Source of the DNA: Owenweeksia sp964619125
GTDB lineage: Bacteria > Bacteroidota > Bacteroidia > Flavobacteriales > Schleiferiaceae
Direction: 5' to 3'
NCBI GenBank assembly: GCA_964619125.1
Contig: CAZUCA010000054.1
Span: forward strand, 1-23,201
DNA length: 23,201 bases
Shown here: in pieces, positions 14,950 through 22,743 of the stretch
Position numbering within the stretch: the stretch's first letter is position 1
Layout: every line of letters starts with the position of its first letter
Notes under the pieces: model-generated
Database searches by the model: none
The model's input: only the letters and a program-made list of their open reading frames with translations
What the model was told of the DNA's origin: nothing
Position numbers and translations under genes: made by a program

Positions 14950-15548
14950 AATCTGAAAAACTCCCCGAAGCATACTTTCGCCATCACGATGTGGTTTTCC
15001 TCGCCCATGATTTGATAGGTAAAAAGCTCTGTACCCATTTTAACGATCAGTATACCAGTGGCATAATCACTGAAACCGAAGCTTACCGGGGATGGGGTGA
15101 CAAGGCCTGTCATGCCAATGAAAACCGGCGCACCAAGCGCACTGAAGTAATGTACCAGCCCGGGGGTATCGCTTACGTCTACCTCTGCTATGGCATTCAC
15201 CACCTCTTTAATATTATCACCAACCAGGCCGACAATGCCGATGCGGTGCTGATAAGAGCCATAGAACCGCTTGAAGGTACCGATATAATGCTGGCGCGGC
15301 GAAAGCGCCGCAAAATGGATAAAACGCTGTCATCAGGACCCGGCAATGTGAGCCAGGCCCTAGGAATAAGCACCGCCCACTACGGCCAGAGTCTTACCGA
15401 GGATCAAATATGGCTGGAAACCTATATGGCTCCCCCTCCTGAAAATATTGTAGAAAGCACACGCATAGGCGTGGATTACGCCGGACAGGATGCCCTCCTG
15501 CCCTGGCGGTTTTATTTAGGCAGCAGTGACTTCGTGAGCAAACGCTAG
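14937..15548 (+). CDS. 3-methyladenine DNA glycosylase (AAG/MPG family)
   Basis: This 203-residue monofunctional DNA glycosylase removes alkylated and deaminated purines (3-methyladenine, hypoxanthine) in base excision repair. Residues matching the human AAG active site are all there: Glu48 and Tyr50 in ETEAY, His59 in KACHA, and Tyr82 and Tyr85 in AYVYLCYG. The RRT-x-RT-x-VMY block follows the usual spacing. The start is a TTG inside the last codons of the aldo/keto reductase gene, since no in-frame ATG precedes the conserved LPEAYF segment. The overlap implies co-transcription and coupled translation. The stop shares CTAG with the convergent SDR gene. Confidence 0.94.
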   Translation: MEPVKSEKLPEAYFRHHDVVFLAHDLIGKKLCTHFNDQYTSGIITETEAYRGWGDKACHANENRRTKRTEVMYQPGGIAYVYLCYGIHHLFNIITNQADNADAVLIRAIEPLEGTDIMLARRKRRKMDKTLSSGPGNVSQALGISTAHYGQSLTEDQIWLETYMAPPPENIVESTRIGVDYAGQDALLPWRFYLGSSDFVSKR

Positions 15549-16993
15549 CCAGTTGCCGGACGCCAGTGCACAATACGGCGGGCCATGCCCTCGAAAATAA
15601 AGAAGTGAAAAGGCAGTACACAGTACCAGTAAAGCCTTCCCACTAGACCATTGGGTCTGAAGGTGGCGGTTTGACATAAGTAGGGCTGAGCATCCTTTTC
15701 CACTATTTTCCATTCCAGCCAGGCTTCACCCGGCAATCTCATTTCGGCATAAAGCAACAGGCGGCCTTCCTCGCGGTCGGCCAGCAACACGCGCCAAAAA
15801 TCAAGGGCATCACCAGGATTGAGGTTACTGCCATGCGTCCGCCCCCGCCGCAGGCCCACCCCTCCTACCATCTTGTCTAAAAAACCACGCAATTTCCACA
15901 GCGAGGCACCGTAATACCAGCCGCGGCTGCCGCCAATCGAAAAGAAATTATCAACCACCTGCCGGGGAGCATCGCTGATCTTCACCAGGCGTTGATCGCG
16001 AAATACCCCATTACGCGGTACCTCAACAAACTGTGACAATCCTTTTTCCCGACTGCTGCTTAAGGCATCCTTCCAGCTGCTGATCACCATATTTTGCTCA
16101 ATGCGATCAAAGGCCTTGCGCACAGCATCCTTATAAGCTAAAAGGCTAACCGGCAGGATATCATGAATACCCCTCTTTTCGACCACCACATCTACTTTCA
16201 TGCTGTTTACCAGGTTTACCGCCAGCGGATAACTGGTAGAAGTAACAAAGTAGAGCCAGTAACTGCTGAGACGGGGCGTCATTACCGGAACACTTAAAAT
16301 ATAGCGCTTGAGCCCCCTCACTTCGGCAAACTGCAGGAGCATCTGACGATAAGTAAGAATATCGGGACCCCCGATATCAAACACTTTATTGAGGCAACGC
16401 TCATTGCCGGCCACCCCACCCAGATACTGCAATACATTTCGAATAGCAATAGGCTGACAGCGGGTTTCAATCCACCGGGGGGCCACCATCGCTGGTAACT
16501 TTTCCACCAGGTCGCGAATAATCTCAAAAGAGGCCGAGCCGGAGCCCACAATAATTCCTGCCCGCAAAATGGTATATGCTGCCTCCGCCTCCCTGATAAT
16601 ATCTTCCACATTTCTACGCGACCGCAGGTGCTTGGACAAGCTACTCTGATTGGAAATTCCACTCAGGTAAACCACCTGCTTACAGCCTACCTCATTGATC
16701 AGTTTCACAAAGTTGTGGGCCGCCTGCTCCTCAAGGCTCTCAAAATCGCCCCGGCTGCTGCTCATGCTATGGATGAGATAATAGGCCACATCAAAATTGC
16801 GCGGTGCTTGCTCAAGCTCCGTTTCCTTTAAGAAGTCAACCTCATATACCTGAAGCCGGGAGCGGGCCCCTTCCGGAATCTCCAGCCGGGAGCGGTCACG
16901 AACACAGCAAACCACCTCATGGCCATTTTCGAGCAAGAAGGGCAGTAAACGCATGCCTATATAGCCATTGGCACCGGTTAGCAATATTCTCAT
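15545..16993 (-). CDS. SDR oxidoreductase with DUF2867 domain
   Basis: The 482-residue protein joins an amino-terminal NAD(P)-binding extended SDR domain (GANGYIG at residues 7-13, then a second-strand CVRDRSR) to a carboxy-terminal DUF2867 domain (about 330-480), with W-x-YG and a DFWRVL segment. Such fusions are widespread, and the physiological substrate is not known. The SDR part keeps YLIHSMSSS and a proline/glycine-rich core, more like NmrA or epimerase relatives than classical dehydrogenases. Its ATG overlaps the stop of the TspO-like gene by 4 bp (ATGA), so they share an operon. No signal peptide is seen, but the carboxy-terminal FHFFIFEGMARRIV is hydrophobic. Confidence 0.9.
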   Translation of the reverse strand: MRILLTGANGYIGMRLLPFLLENGHEVVCCVRDRSRLEIPEGARSRLQVYEVDFLKETELEQAPRNFDVAYYLIHSMSSSRGDFESLEEQAAHNFVKLINEVGCKQVVYLSGISNQSSLSKHLRSRRNVEDIIREAEAAYTILRAGIIVGSGSASFEIIRDLVEKLPAMVAPRWIETRCQPIAIRNVLQYLGGVAGNERCLNKVFDIGGPDILTYRQMLLQFAEVRGLKRYILSVPVMTPRLSSYWLYFVTSTSYPLAVNLVNSMKVDVVVEKRGIHDILPVSLLAYKDAVRKAFDRIEQNMVISSWKDALSSSREKGLSQFVEVPRNGVFRDQRLVKISDAPRQVVDNFFSIGGSRGWYYGASLWKLRGFLDKMVGGVGLRRGRTHGSNLNPGDALDFWRVLLADREEGRLLLYAEMRLPGEAWLEWKIVEKDAQPYLCQTATFRPNGLVGRLYWYCVLPFHFFIFEGMARRIVHWRPATG

Positions 16994-17763
16994 AGGTGGC
17001 TGTCTTTTTGCCTAAGCACGCGGTAAATCCCATTTAGTAATAACAGGCCCGCGAAAGCACAGGCGGTAAGAATCACGGGATAGGGTTGGGGGTCATAGAG
17101 CCAGCGCTTAATAACGATACCCGCAAATGCCCAGAGCAACACCACACCATAAATCCAGTCATTAGCCCGGTAGAGCATAAATAGCCCCAGGAGCGCGGTC
17201 ATAAAAATCATGCTTGCGGCCCAGAAACCGGGCGCAATATGGTAGCCGTCCCAACCAAAGAAGACCAGCAGGGTGGTAATATTGGCAACGGTGGCAATAC
17301 TTATCCAGCCAAGATAAAGGCTAAAGGGAGCATGTACCAGCCAGCGCTGGTATTTTGATGCCGCTAACCCGCGAATGCGCAATTGCCGGTAAATCTTGAT
17401 AAGACATGCCAGCAAGGCCAGCATAATAACTACAGACAGAATCATTTGTAGGTAATGCCAGGCGAAAATCCAGGCTATATTGAGTATACAGCTAAGCAGG
17501 TACCATGCTCCCAGCGCCTCCACTACCGGCCGCCGCTCCCCCTTTAAGGAAGGCAACCATTGGTACCCACAAAAGCCCAGCAGACCAAGGTAAATAAGAG
17601 ACCAAATAGAAAATGTAAAACCGGCGGGTACAAAGAGATTGGGGTAAAGCGCCGACAAGTCGCCGGTGGTGTAATCATTTATCGGCAATACATTAGCCAG
17701 GGCATTAACTATTATTACGGCCAGGGTTGCAATCAGGTTAAGTAGGCGATAGCTGCTGTTCAT
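16990..17763 (-). CDS. TspO/MBR-like tryptophan-rich membrane protein
   Basis: This is a 257-residue polytopic membrane protein with about seven to eight hydrophobic helices. The early segment ANVLPINDYTTG...YPNLFVPAGFTFSIWSLIYLG matches the TspO/MBR-related group common in Bacteroidota, where a proline-rich first loop and F-x-IW motif resemble the tryptophan-rich sensory protein. It is longer than canonical TspO (about 160 residues), with extra carboxy-terminal helices. Ligand and role are not known; some databases misname the group as ABC permeases. The start is the ATG at 17763, which removes a short TTG-initiated extension. It sits 39 bp after the VIT-type gene and overlaps the SDR gene by 4 bp. 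Confidence 0.85.
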   Translation of the reverse strand: MNSSYRLLNLIATLAVIIVNALANVLPINDYTTGDLSALYPNLFVPAGFTFSIWSLIYLGLLGFCGYQWLPSLKGERRPVVEALGAWYLLSCILNIAWIFAWHYLQMILSVVIMLALLACLIKIYRQLRIRGLAASKYQRWLVHAPFSLYLGWISIATVANITTLLVFFGWDGYHIAPGFWAASMIFMTALLGLFMLYRANDWIYGVVLLWAFAGIVIKRWLYDPQPYPVILTACAFAGLLLLNGIYRVLRQKDSHL

Positions 17764-17802
17764 TGCTGATAAAACCCCAGGGGGATTCAATGGTTTGGAA
17801 GC

Positions 17803-18537
17803 CTAAAACATGTTCTCCAGCACATCGCCCACGTAATAGGCCAAAATAGCGGCCGCTCCGCCCAGAAACAGGGTTTCCAGGATACTGCGCAATACGGCGG
17901 TGGTATTAACCACTGCTTTGAGGTAGCCAATCAGGGCAAAGGTTACACCAGTCAGAATACTGGAGATCAAGAAGCGATTGCTTTCGAGCCCGGCGAAGTA
18001 ATCGACCACGTATATCAGGAGAGGAATAAAGCCAAAGAAAAGGAAGCTTCCAAAAGTGACGGCCCCCATCGCCAGCGGTGACTTGGTTTCCTCCGCCATC
18101 TCAAGCTCCTCTTTCATCATTACATCTACCCAGCGATCACGGTCCTCGGTGATCACATCCACCACCTGCTCCAGCAAATCTCCCTTAAAGCCCTTGGCCT
18201 CGTAGATCTCCCGAATTTCGGCCCGTTCTTTTTCGGGCAGGTTATCCACCTCCCAATACTCCACCGCCTTATGCTTCTCGTAATTTTCCTTTTCACTTTT
18301 GGTGGAGAGGAAACTACCTACCGACATGGAAAAGCCATCGGCAATAAGATTGGCAAAACCGAGAATAATAACGATTTCACTGCTCAGCCCGGCACCGGCT
18401 GATCCCGCTACCACCGCAAAGGTGGTTACACTACCGTCGATACCTCCGTAAACAAATTCACCCAGGTATTCCTGAAACCGGTTTACCAGTGGATACTTAC
18501 TGCCGTGTACACGGGCTTCGTAACGATGAGTACTCAT
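17803..18537 (-). CDS. VIT1/CCC1-family iron/manganese transporter
   Basis: This 244-residue membrane protein belongs to the VIT1/CCC1 family, which moves Fe2+ or Mn2+ across membranes and detoxifies excess metal. Helix 1 carries the typical GGIDGSVTTFAVVAGSAGAG, and helix 2 the ANLIADGFSMSVGSFLSTKSE signature. A Glu-rich cytoplasmic metal-binding helical region (about 80-145, with E-x-x-E repeats and MMKEELEM) follows, then three more helices. The family normally has five helices, in agreement with this. It has a promoter-like -7 element 19 bp upstream and heads the VIT, TspO-like, SDR cluster. Confidence 0.93.
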   Translation of the reverse strand: MSTHRYEARVHGSKYPLVNRFQEYLGEFVYGGIDGSVTTFAVVAGSAGAGLSSEIVIILGFANLIADGFSMSVGSFLSTKSEKENYEKHKAVEYWEVDNLPEKERAEIREIYEAKGFKGDLLEQVVDVITEDRDRWVDVMMKEELEMAEETKSPLAMGAVTFGSFLFFGFIPLLIYVVDYFAGLESNRFLISSILTGVTFALIGYLKAVVNTTAVLRSILETLFLGGAAAILAYYVGDVLENMF

Positions 18538-18555
18538 AACTGCGGATTAGTGTGC

Positions 18556-18563
18556 CAAAAATA
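18556..18563 (-). promoter_or_regulatory. -7 element upstream of the VIT gene
   Basis: On the minus strand TATTTTTG is an exact TAnnTTTG, 18 bp before the ATG at 18537, in the 36-bp gap after the GT-C-like gene. No -33 TTG is at the right distance. Confidence 0.4.
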
Positions 18564-18573
18564 AGGATTAGCG

Positions 18574-20226
18574 CTACTTAAGCCTTATATGTAAATCATT
18601 GATTTTTAAGGAATCTTTTTCATCCCGCCAAACAAATACCTTTAAATCAGCCCGCCGCGGAATACCCCCCGCAAAGACATAACGGGCATAAAAATCACCG
18701 CTATTTTCCGTGCCCCCATAATTTGACAGTGAAGTGCCCTGCCAGTAGTAGAGACTGTCATTATGAGTAACTGATACCACCAGGTGAGCATTCTCACCGC
18801 CGCTTAATACTTTTACCTTTCCCCATAAATCTACACAGCGCAGCTCATGAAAAGTATAGCCCAGTTCGCTGAAATTATTAATGCTATAAGCAGGGGGGCT
18901 ATGATTTTCGGAGATAATCCCGAAGGAGAAACTTCCCCCCCTGGCGCCGCGCAGCGCCAGTTGCCGATAATTGTCCCACTCCCAGTTCTGACCGCCAAAT
19001 TGCATGTCATAGGTATAACTCAGTTTAAGGTTATATAGAACCATGAAAATGGCCGCCGCCACCAGCCCTATATACTTGCGGCCCGGTTTAAAGTGATGCA
19101 GCATTTCGGCCAGGGGCAGGAAAAAGAAGGGCAGGTACTCAACAAAATTGCGGCTGCCAAAGGAGATACCGAAGTGAAATTGGTGCCAGGAGGCCACCAT
19201 GTAGCTCAGGGCCAAAAAGGAAAAGCTGTAGAGCAAGGCCTTTTTTAGCTTCCCGGAAAAACTCCATACAATTGCTCCCAGCACCAGCAGAAATATTGGC
19301 GTATAAGGAAAGAGTCCATTGTTTGGAGAAAACCATACTTCAAGGAAATAAGGCTGCTGCCAGTTGCTGAATCCCTCTCCCTGGTAGCTATAGTAAATCC
19401 AATCCCCCGATATATGATGCCAGTAAAGCAGTTGGATAAATACCACCACACCCGCCATCAGCAAGCTTGCTAAAGTCCTGCGATTATTAAGTAGACGCAA
19501 CAAACTGCCCCTATCTTCCAGGAGGAAGAGTAGCATCACAAAAAACAATAACATCAGATTAGTAGGGCGACAAATTAGTAAGGCCCCGGCCAGAGCCCCC
19601 AGGGCCAGGTAAGTAGGCAGACCGGCCCCTCCCTTCCCTATAGCTCTTTGCAATAAGTACATGAAGGCTGTAATCAGAAAGAAGGAATAGACGTGCGACA
19701 TCCCCCCGTAATAGGTAGTATAATAGAGCAGATGCGTGCCAAAAACCAGGCAGAGGCTAAGCATCCAGCTTAGTCGCACCGGAATTTTCCGTAGTAACAA
19801 AAGCCTGAAAAATAAAAAGGCTCCCACGGCGGCATAGAACACCGCGGCCAGGTTGGGCACCTGTTGATAAAAACCGCTGTAGCCATCAGTAATGCCACCA
19901 CTAAGGTGCTGCCAGGTATGCACAACTGCAAAAAAAGGTAGCTGCAAGAGAGCCACTCCCGCCGGATATTTGGTAAAAAAGCTATTGCGATGACTTCTGA
20001 ATCCACAGCCCAGCTTTTCCTCCATATCCGCCGGTATCTCCCGGGCATCCATGTCATAAATAAAAAGAGCAGGCAGATAAATATAATAGCCGGCCTGGTC
20101 GGCCCACAACTCGGCGCGATAGTCAAAATCAGGGGTGCCAGCGCGTTTAAAATGGGTGATAAAAGCCAAGGACAGCAGTAGAAACAGCAAAATGCGGCCA
20201 CTGTATATTTTTGCAGAGTTTATCAT
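18574..20226 (-). CDS. Polytopic GT-C-like membrane protein
   Basis: This is a 550-residue membrane protein with some ten hydrophobic helices spread over residues 10-400, then an extracytoplasmic tail of about 145 residues. The first large loop contains an acidic WADQAGYYIYLPALF segment, and further loops hold WYH-type aromatic clusters. This layout is seen in GT-C fold glycosyltransferases of Bacteroidota, which use polyprenyl-phosphate sugars, so a role in extracytoplasmic glycosylation of protein, lipid or polysaccharide is plausible but unproven. The tail is beta-rich. It is read from a good promoter with an unusually clear Shine-Dalgarno, and diverges from the DUF2490 gene. Confidence 0.8.
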   Translation of the reverse strand: MINSAKIYSGRILLFLLLSLAFITHFKRAGTPDFDYRAELWADQAGYYIYLPALFIYDMDAREIPADMEEKLGCGFRSHRNSFFTKYPAGVALLQLPFFAVVHTWQHLSGGITDGYSGFYQQVPNLAAVFYAAVGAFLFFRLLLLRKIPVRLSWMLSLCLVFGTHLLYYTTYYGGMSHVYSFFLITAFMYLLQRAIGKGGAGLPTYLALGALAGALLICRPTNLMLLFFVMLLFLLEDRGSLLRLLNNRRTLASLLMAGVVVFIQLLYWHHISGDWIYYSYQGEGFSNWQQPYFLEVWFSPNNGLFPYTPIFLLVLGAIVWSFSGKLKKALLYSFSFLALSYMVASWHQFHFGISFGSRNFVEYLPFFFLPLAEMLHHFKPGRKYIGLVAAAIFMVLYNLKLSYTYDMQFGGQNWEWDNYRQLALRGARGGSFSFGIISENHSPPAYSINNFSELGYTFHELRCVDLWGKVKVLSGGENAHLVVSVTHNDSLYYWQGTSLSNYGGTENSGDFYARYVFAGGIPRRADLKVFVWRDEKDSLKINDLHIRLK

Positions 20227-20231
20227 TAAAA

Positions 20232-20239
20232 CCTCCTCC
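20232..20239 (-). promoter_or_regulatory. Strong Shine-Dalgarno before GT-C-like gene
   Basis: On the minus strand GGAGGAGG lies five bases before the ATG at 20226. Strong SD sequences are rare in this window, so it supports that start. Confidence 0.6.
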
Positions 20240-20244
20240 TGGGA

Positions 20245-21069
20245 ATGCTAACAAATGTAATATCTCTGCCTCTACCTGAACAATCGCCCGTAAATCATGT
20301 AGCCTCAACTACTAAACCTCAACAAAACAAATTGATACGCATTCTTTTATTTCTCTCCTTGCTGGTCTCCACTCTGAGTCCTGCTTTTAGCCAGAATTTT
20401 AACACCATCGATCAACAGCTGATCTGGATGGGTGCCAGCACTAAAATCGAACTACCGGATGATTTTGAATTAAACCTGAAATTTGAAGAACGCCGCTTTA
20501 TTTTTCCGGACCGGGAGCAGCAACGCGTTATCCCCGATTTACAACTTACCAAAAAGATCAACGAAAGGCTGAAGGCCAATGTTGGCCTCTGGGTATTTAC
20601 CATCTTTCAGCCCGACACTCCCTTTGAACCCGTAAATCGCAAACTTTTTGAATGGCGACCTTATTTCACCTTTGCCTATGATACGCCCGGTGAGCAGAGT
20701 TTCTGGACTTTTGCCATCATCAGCGAATACCGCCTGTTTATGCAGTCAGGTGGTGATGATCACTTCGATAATAACCTCAGCCATGGCGTGGTACGCGAAC
20801 GACTTAAAGCCCAGTACAACCGCAAACTAAACGATTGGCTCAGCATTCACCTCTATGAAGAACTGCACTTAAATGTAGCCAGTGATATTGACATTCAGAC
20901 TTTTGATCAGAATCGCCTGGCTGCCTTTGGGAATTTTAAGCTCGCCCCTGCCCTTACTGCCAGCCTTGGCTACCTGTATTGGTTTCAACCCACTGCCGTG
21001 GAGGCGCAGTACTTCAGCCGCCATATCATTACCACCGCCCTCAACTACACTTTTAAAAGAAAGAACTAA
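20245..21069 (+). CDS. DUF2490 outer-membrane protein
   Basis: The product resembles the DUF2490 family, putative outer-membrane beta-barrel proteins of Bacteroidota with no assigned function. A signal peptide core (IRILLFLSLLVSTLSPAFSQ, residues 31-50) precedes alternating amphipathic strands, with WMGASTKIEL and FEERRF at the start of the mature part, WRPYF in the middle and a carboxy-terminal TTALNYTFKRKN. The ATG at 20245 gives a 274-residue protein with an odd 29-residue extension before the signal. A TTG at 20332 would start the signal directly and leave room for promoters, so that may be the real start. It converges on the ALDH gene with a hairpin between. Confidence 0.82.
   Translation: MLTNVISLPLPEQSPVNHVASTTKPQQNKLIRILLFLSLLVSTLSPAFSQNFNTIDQQLIWMGASTKIELPDDFELNLKFEERRFIFPDREQQRVIPDLQLTKKINERLKANVGLWVFTIFQPDTPFEPVNRKLFEWRPYFTFAYDTPGEQSFWTFAIISEYRLFMQSGGDDHFDNNLSHGVVRERLKAQYNRKLNDWLSIHLYEELHLNVASDIDIQTFDQNRLAAFGNFKLAPALTASLGYLYWFQPTAVEAQYFSRHIITTALNYTFKRKN
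20252..20283 (-). promoter_or_regulatory. Promoter of GT-C-like gene
   Basis: On the minus strand TTG (20281-20283), a 21-bp spacer and TACATTTG (20252-20259), an exact TAnnTTTG, are followed by a leader of about 19 nt with the GGAGGAGG site. The promoter lies within the first codons of the longest frame of the divergent DUF2490 gene. Confidence 0.6.
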
Positions 21070-21105
21070 AAAAAAGGTGGCTACCTGCCAGCAGGAGCCG
21101 CCTTT
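21068..21105 (-). terminator. Intrinsic terminator of the ALDH gene
   Basis: Read on the minus strand, AAAGGCGGCT pairs with AGCCACCTTT (one G-T pair; plus-strand arms 21073-21082 and 21096-21105) around a loop with an inner CCTG/CAGG pairing, and ends in eight T residues. The plus-strand transcript folds the same way but has only a short T run. Confidence 0.85.
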
Positions 21106-21125
21106 ATGATAACTCAAAAAGTTAC

Positions 21126-22664
21126 TTATAAGTCAAACTTAATACCCTGTGCCAGCGGTACTTCCGTTGAATAATTGATAGTGGTGGTTTGCCGGCGCAT
21201 ATAGGCCTTCCAGGCATCAGAGCCACTTTCGCGACCACCACCGGTTTCCTTTTCACCACCAAAAGCACCACCAATTTCAGCCCCGCTGGTACCGATGTTG
21301 ACATTGGCAATGCCACAGTCACTACCCGCCGCTGACAGAAAGCGCTCACTTTCGCGCATATTGGTTGTCATAATAGCGGAAGATAGCCCTTGTGGCACCC
21401 CATTTTGCATAGCAATAGCCTCTTCAATATCCTTGTATTTTATGAGGTAGAGAATGGGAGCAAAGGTTTCAGTACGTACAATCTCATAATCATTTTGTAC
21501 CTCGGCAATACAGGGTTTTACGTAGCAGCCACTTTCATAGCCACTACCCTCCAGCCGACCGCCATCTACCAACATCTTACCACCCTCTTTGGCGATACGA
21601 TCGAGGGCATTTTCATAAAGCTCCACCGCCTGCTGATCGATAATGGGCCCCACGTGATTATTGGTATCGAGTGGATTACCAATTTTCAGCTGACCATAGG
21701 CCTTCTTAAGCTTTGTCTTTACATCGTCATAAATGCTTTCGTGAATAATGAGACGACGAGTGGAAGTACAGCGCTGACCAGCGGTACCCACCGCACCAAA
21801 TACCGCCCCCACCAGGGTGGATTCGAGGTCGGCATTTTCAGTCATAATAATGGCGTTGTTGCCACCCAGTTCCAGCAGCGATTTGCCCAGGCGCCGCGCC
21901 ACGGCAGTGCCTACTTCACGCCCCATACGAATAGATCCGGTGGCCGAAATAAGGGGCAGGCGCTCATCATTGCTGAGCCACTCACCTACTTCACGATCGC
22001 CGGTTATCACACAACTGATACCTTCCGGTAAATTATTTTCCCTGAGTACCTCGGCCATAATATTCTGGCAGGCTACAGCGGTTAAAGGCGTCTTTTCTGA
22101 GGGTTTCCAGATACATACGTCGCCACATACCCAGGCAATGGCCGTATTCCAACTCCACACTGCCACCGGGAAGTTAAAGGCCGAAATAATGCCTACCACT
22201 CCCAGGGGGTGCCATTGCTCATACATGCGGTGCATGGGTCGTTCACTATGCATGGTAAGGCCGTAAAGCTGACGACTGAGGCCCACGGCAAAGTCACAGA
22301 TGTCGATCATCTCCTGTACCTCTCCCCAGCCTTCCTGCAGCGATTTCCCCATTTCATAGGAAACCAGTTTACCGAGGGCATCCTTTTTTTCGCGCAGCTT
22401 TTCACCATACTGGCGCACAATCTCGCCCCGGGCAGGAGCGGGCATCATGCGCCAGGTTTTAAAAGCCCCTTCAGCCGTGGTTACTATCTGATCATATTCT
22501 TCGCGGGTGGTGGTGGTAACCTTGGCAATCACTTTACCGTCCACCGGGGAAATGGATTCGATTACCTTTCCCTTTCCAGTGCTTTCCTGACCGGTGGAGC
22601 TGCCGTTATTAACAGCCTTCACACCAAGTGCACTCAGCATATCTTCTAGCTTAAAATGGCTCAT
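21126..22664 (-). CDS. ALDH7-family aldehyde dehydrogenase
   Basis: This 512-residue NAD-dependent aldehyde dehydrogenase is of the ALDH7 (antiquitin) type, known to oxidise alpha-aminoadipate semialdehyde in lysine breakdown and other semialdehydes. Catalytic residues are Cys299 in GQRCTSTRR, Glu265 in LLELGGNN, and Asn164 in SAFNFPV. The family signature at the end, AEIGGAFGGEKETGGGRESG followed by SDAWKAYMRR and the YSTEVPLAQGIKF tail, is present. Lysine degradation partners are not in the window, so the physiological substrate is inferred from family only. It has its own promoter and terminator and appears monocistronic. Confidence 0.95.
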   Translation of the reverse strand: MSHFKLEDMLSALGVKAVNNGSSTGQESTGKGKVIESISPVDGKVIAKVTTTTREEYDQIVTTAEGAFKTWRMMPAPARGEIVRQYGEKLREKKDALGKLVSYEMGKSLQEGWGEVQEMIDICDFAVGLSRQLYGLTMHSERPMHRMYEQWHPLGVVGIISAFNFPVAVWSWNTAIAWVCGDVCIWKPSEKTPLTAVACQNIMAEVLRENNLPEGISCVITGDREVGEWLSNDERLPLISATGSIRMGREVGTAVARRLGKSLLELGGNNAIIMTENADLESTLVGAVFGAVGTAGQRCTSTRRLIIHESIYDDVKTKLKKAYGQLKIGNPLDTNNHVGPIIDQQAVELYENALDRIAKEGGKMLVDGGRLEGSGYESGCYVKPCIAEVQNDYEIVRTETFAPILYLIKYKDIEEAIAMQNGVPQGLSSAIMTTNMRESERFLSAAGSDCGIANVNIGTSGAEIGGAFGGEKETGGGRESGSDAWKAYMRRQTTTINYSTEVPLAQGIKFDL

Positions 22665-22681
22665 TTCATTCGATTTTCAGG

Positions 22682-22711
22682 CGAAGTTAAAAGAAACGGC
22701 CAGTGAACAAA
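22682..22711 (-). promoter_or_regulatory. Promoter of ALDH gene
   Basis: On the minus strand TTTG (22708-22711), an 18-bp spacer and TAACTTCG (22682-22689) match the Bacteroidota pattern with one mismatch in the -7 (TTCG for TTTG). The predicted start is about 11 nt before the ATG at 22664. Confidence 0.5.
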
Positions 22712-22743
22712 GTTTTGGAGAATGAAACTTAAAAAGTCAGAAT

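Noticed and set aside
21651..21656. A third CACGTG core as possible parS
   Set aside because: The flanks (CCC before, ATT after) do not match the parS arms, and it is inside the ALDH coding region.
21390..22031. 213-residue plus-strand frame
   Set aside because: Shadow of the ALDH7 gene, whose catalytic motifs are intact; the frame shows no recognisable protein features.
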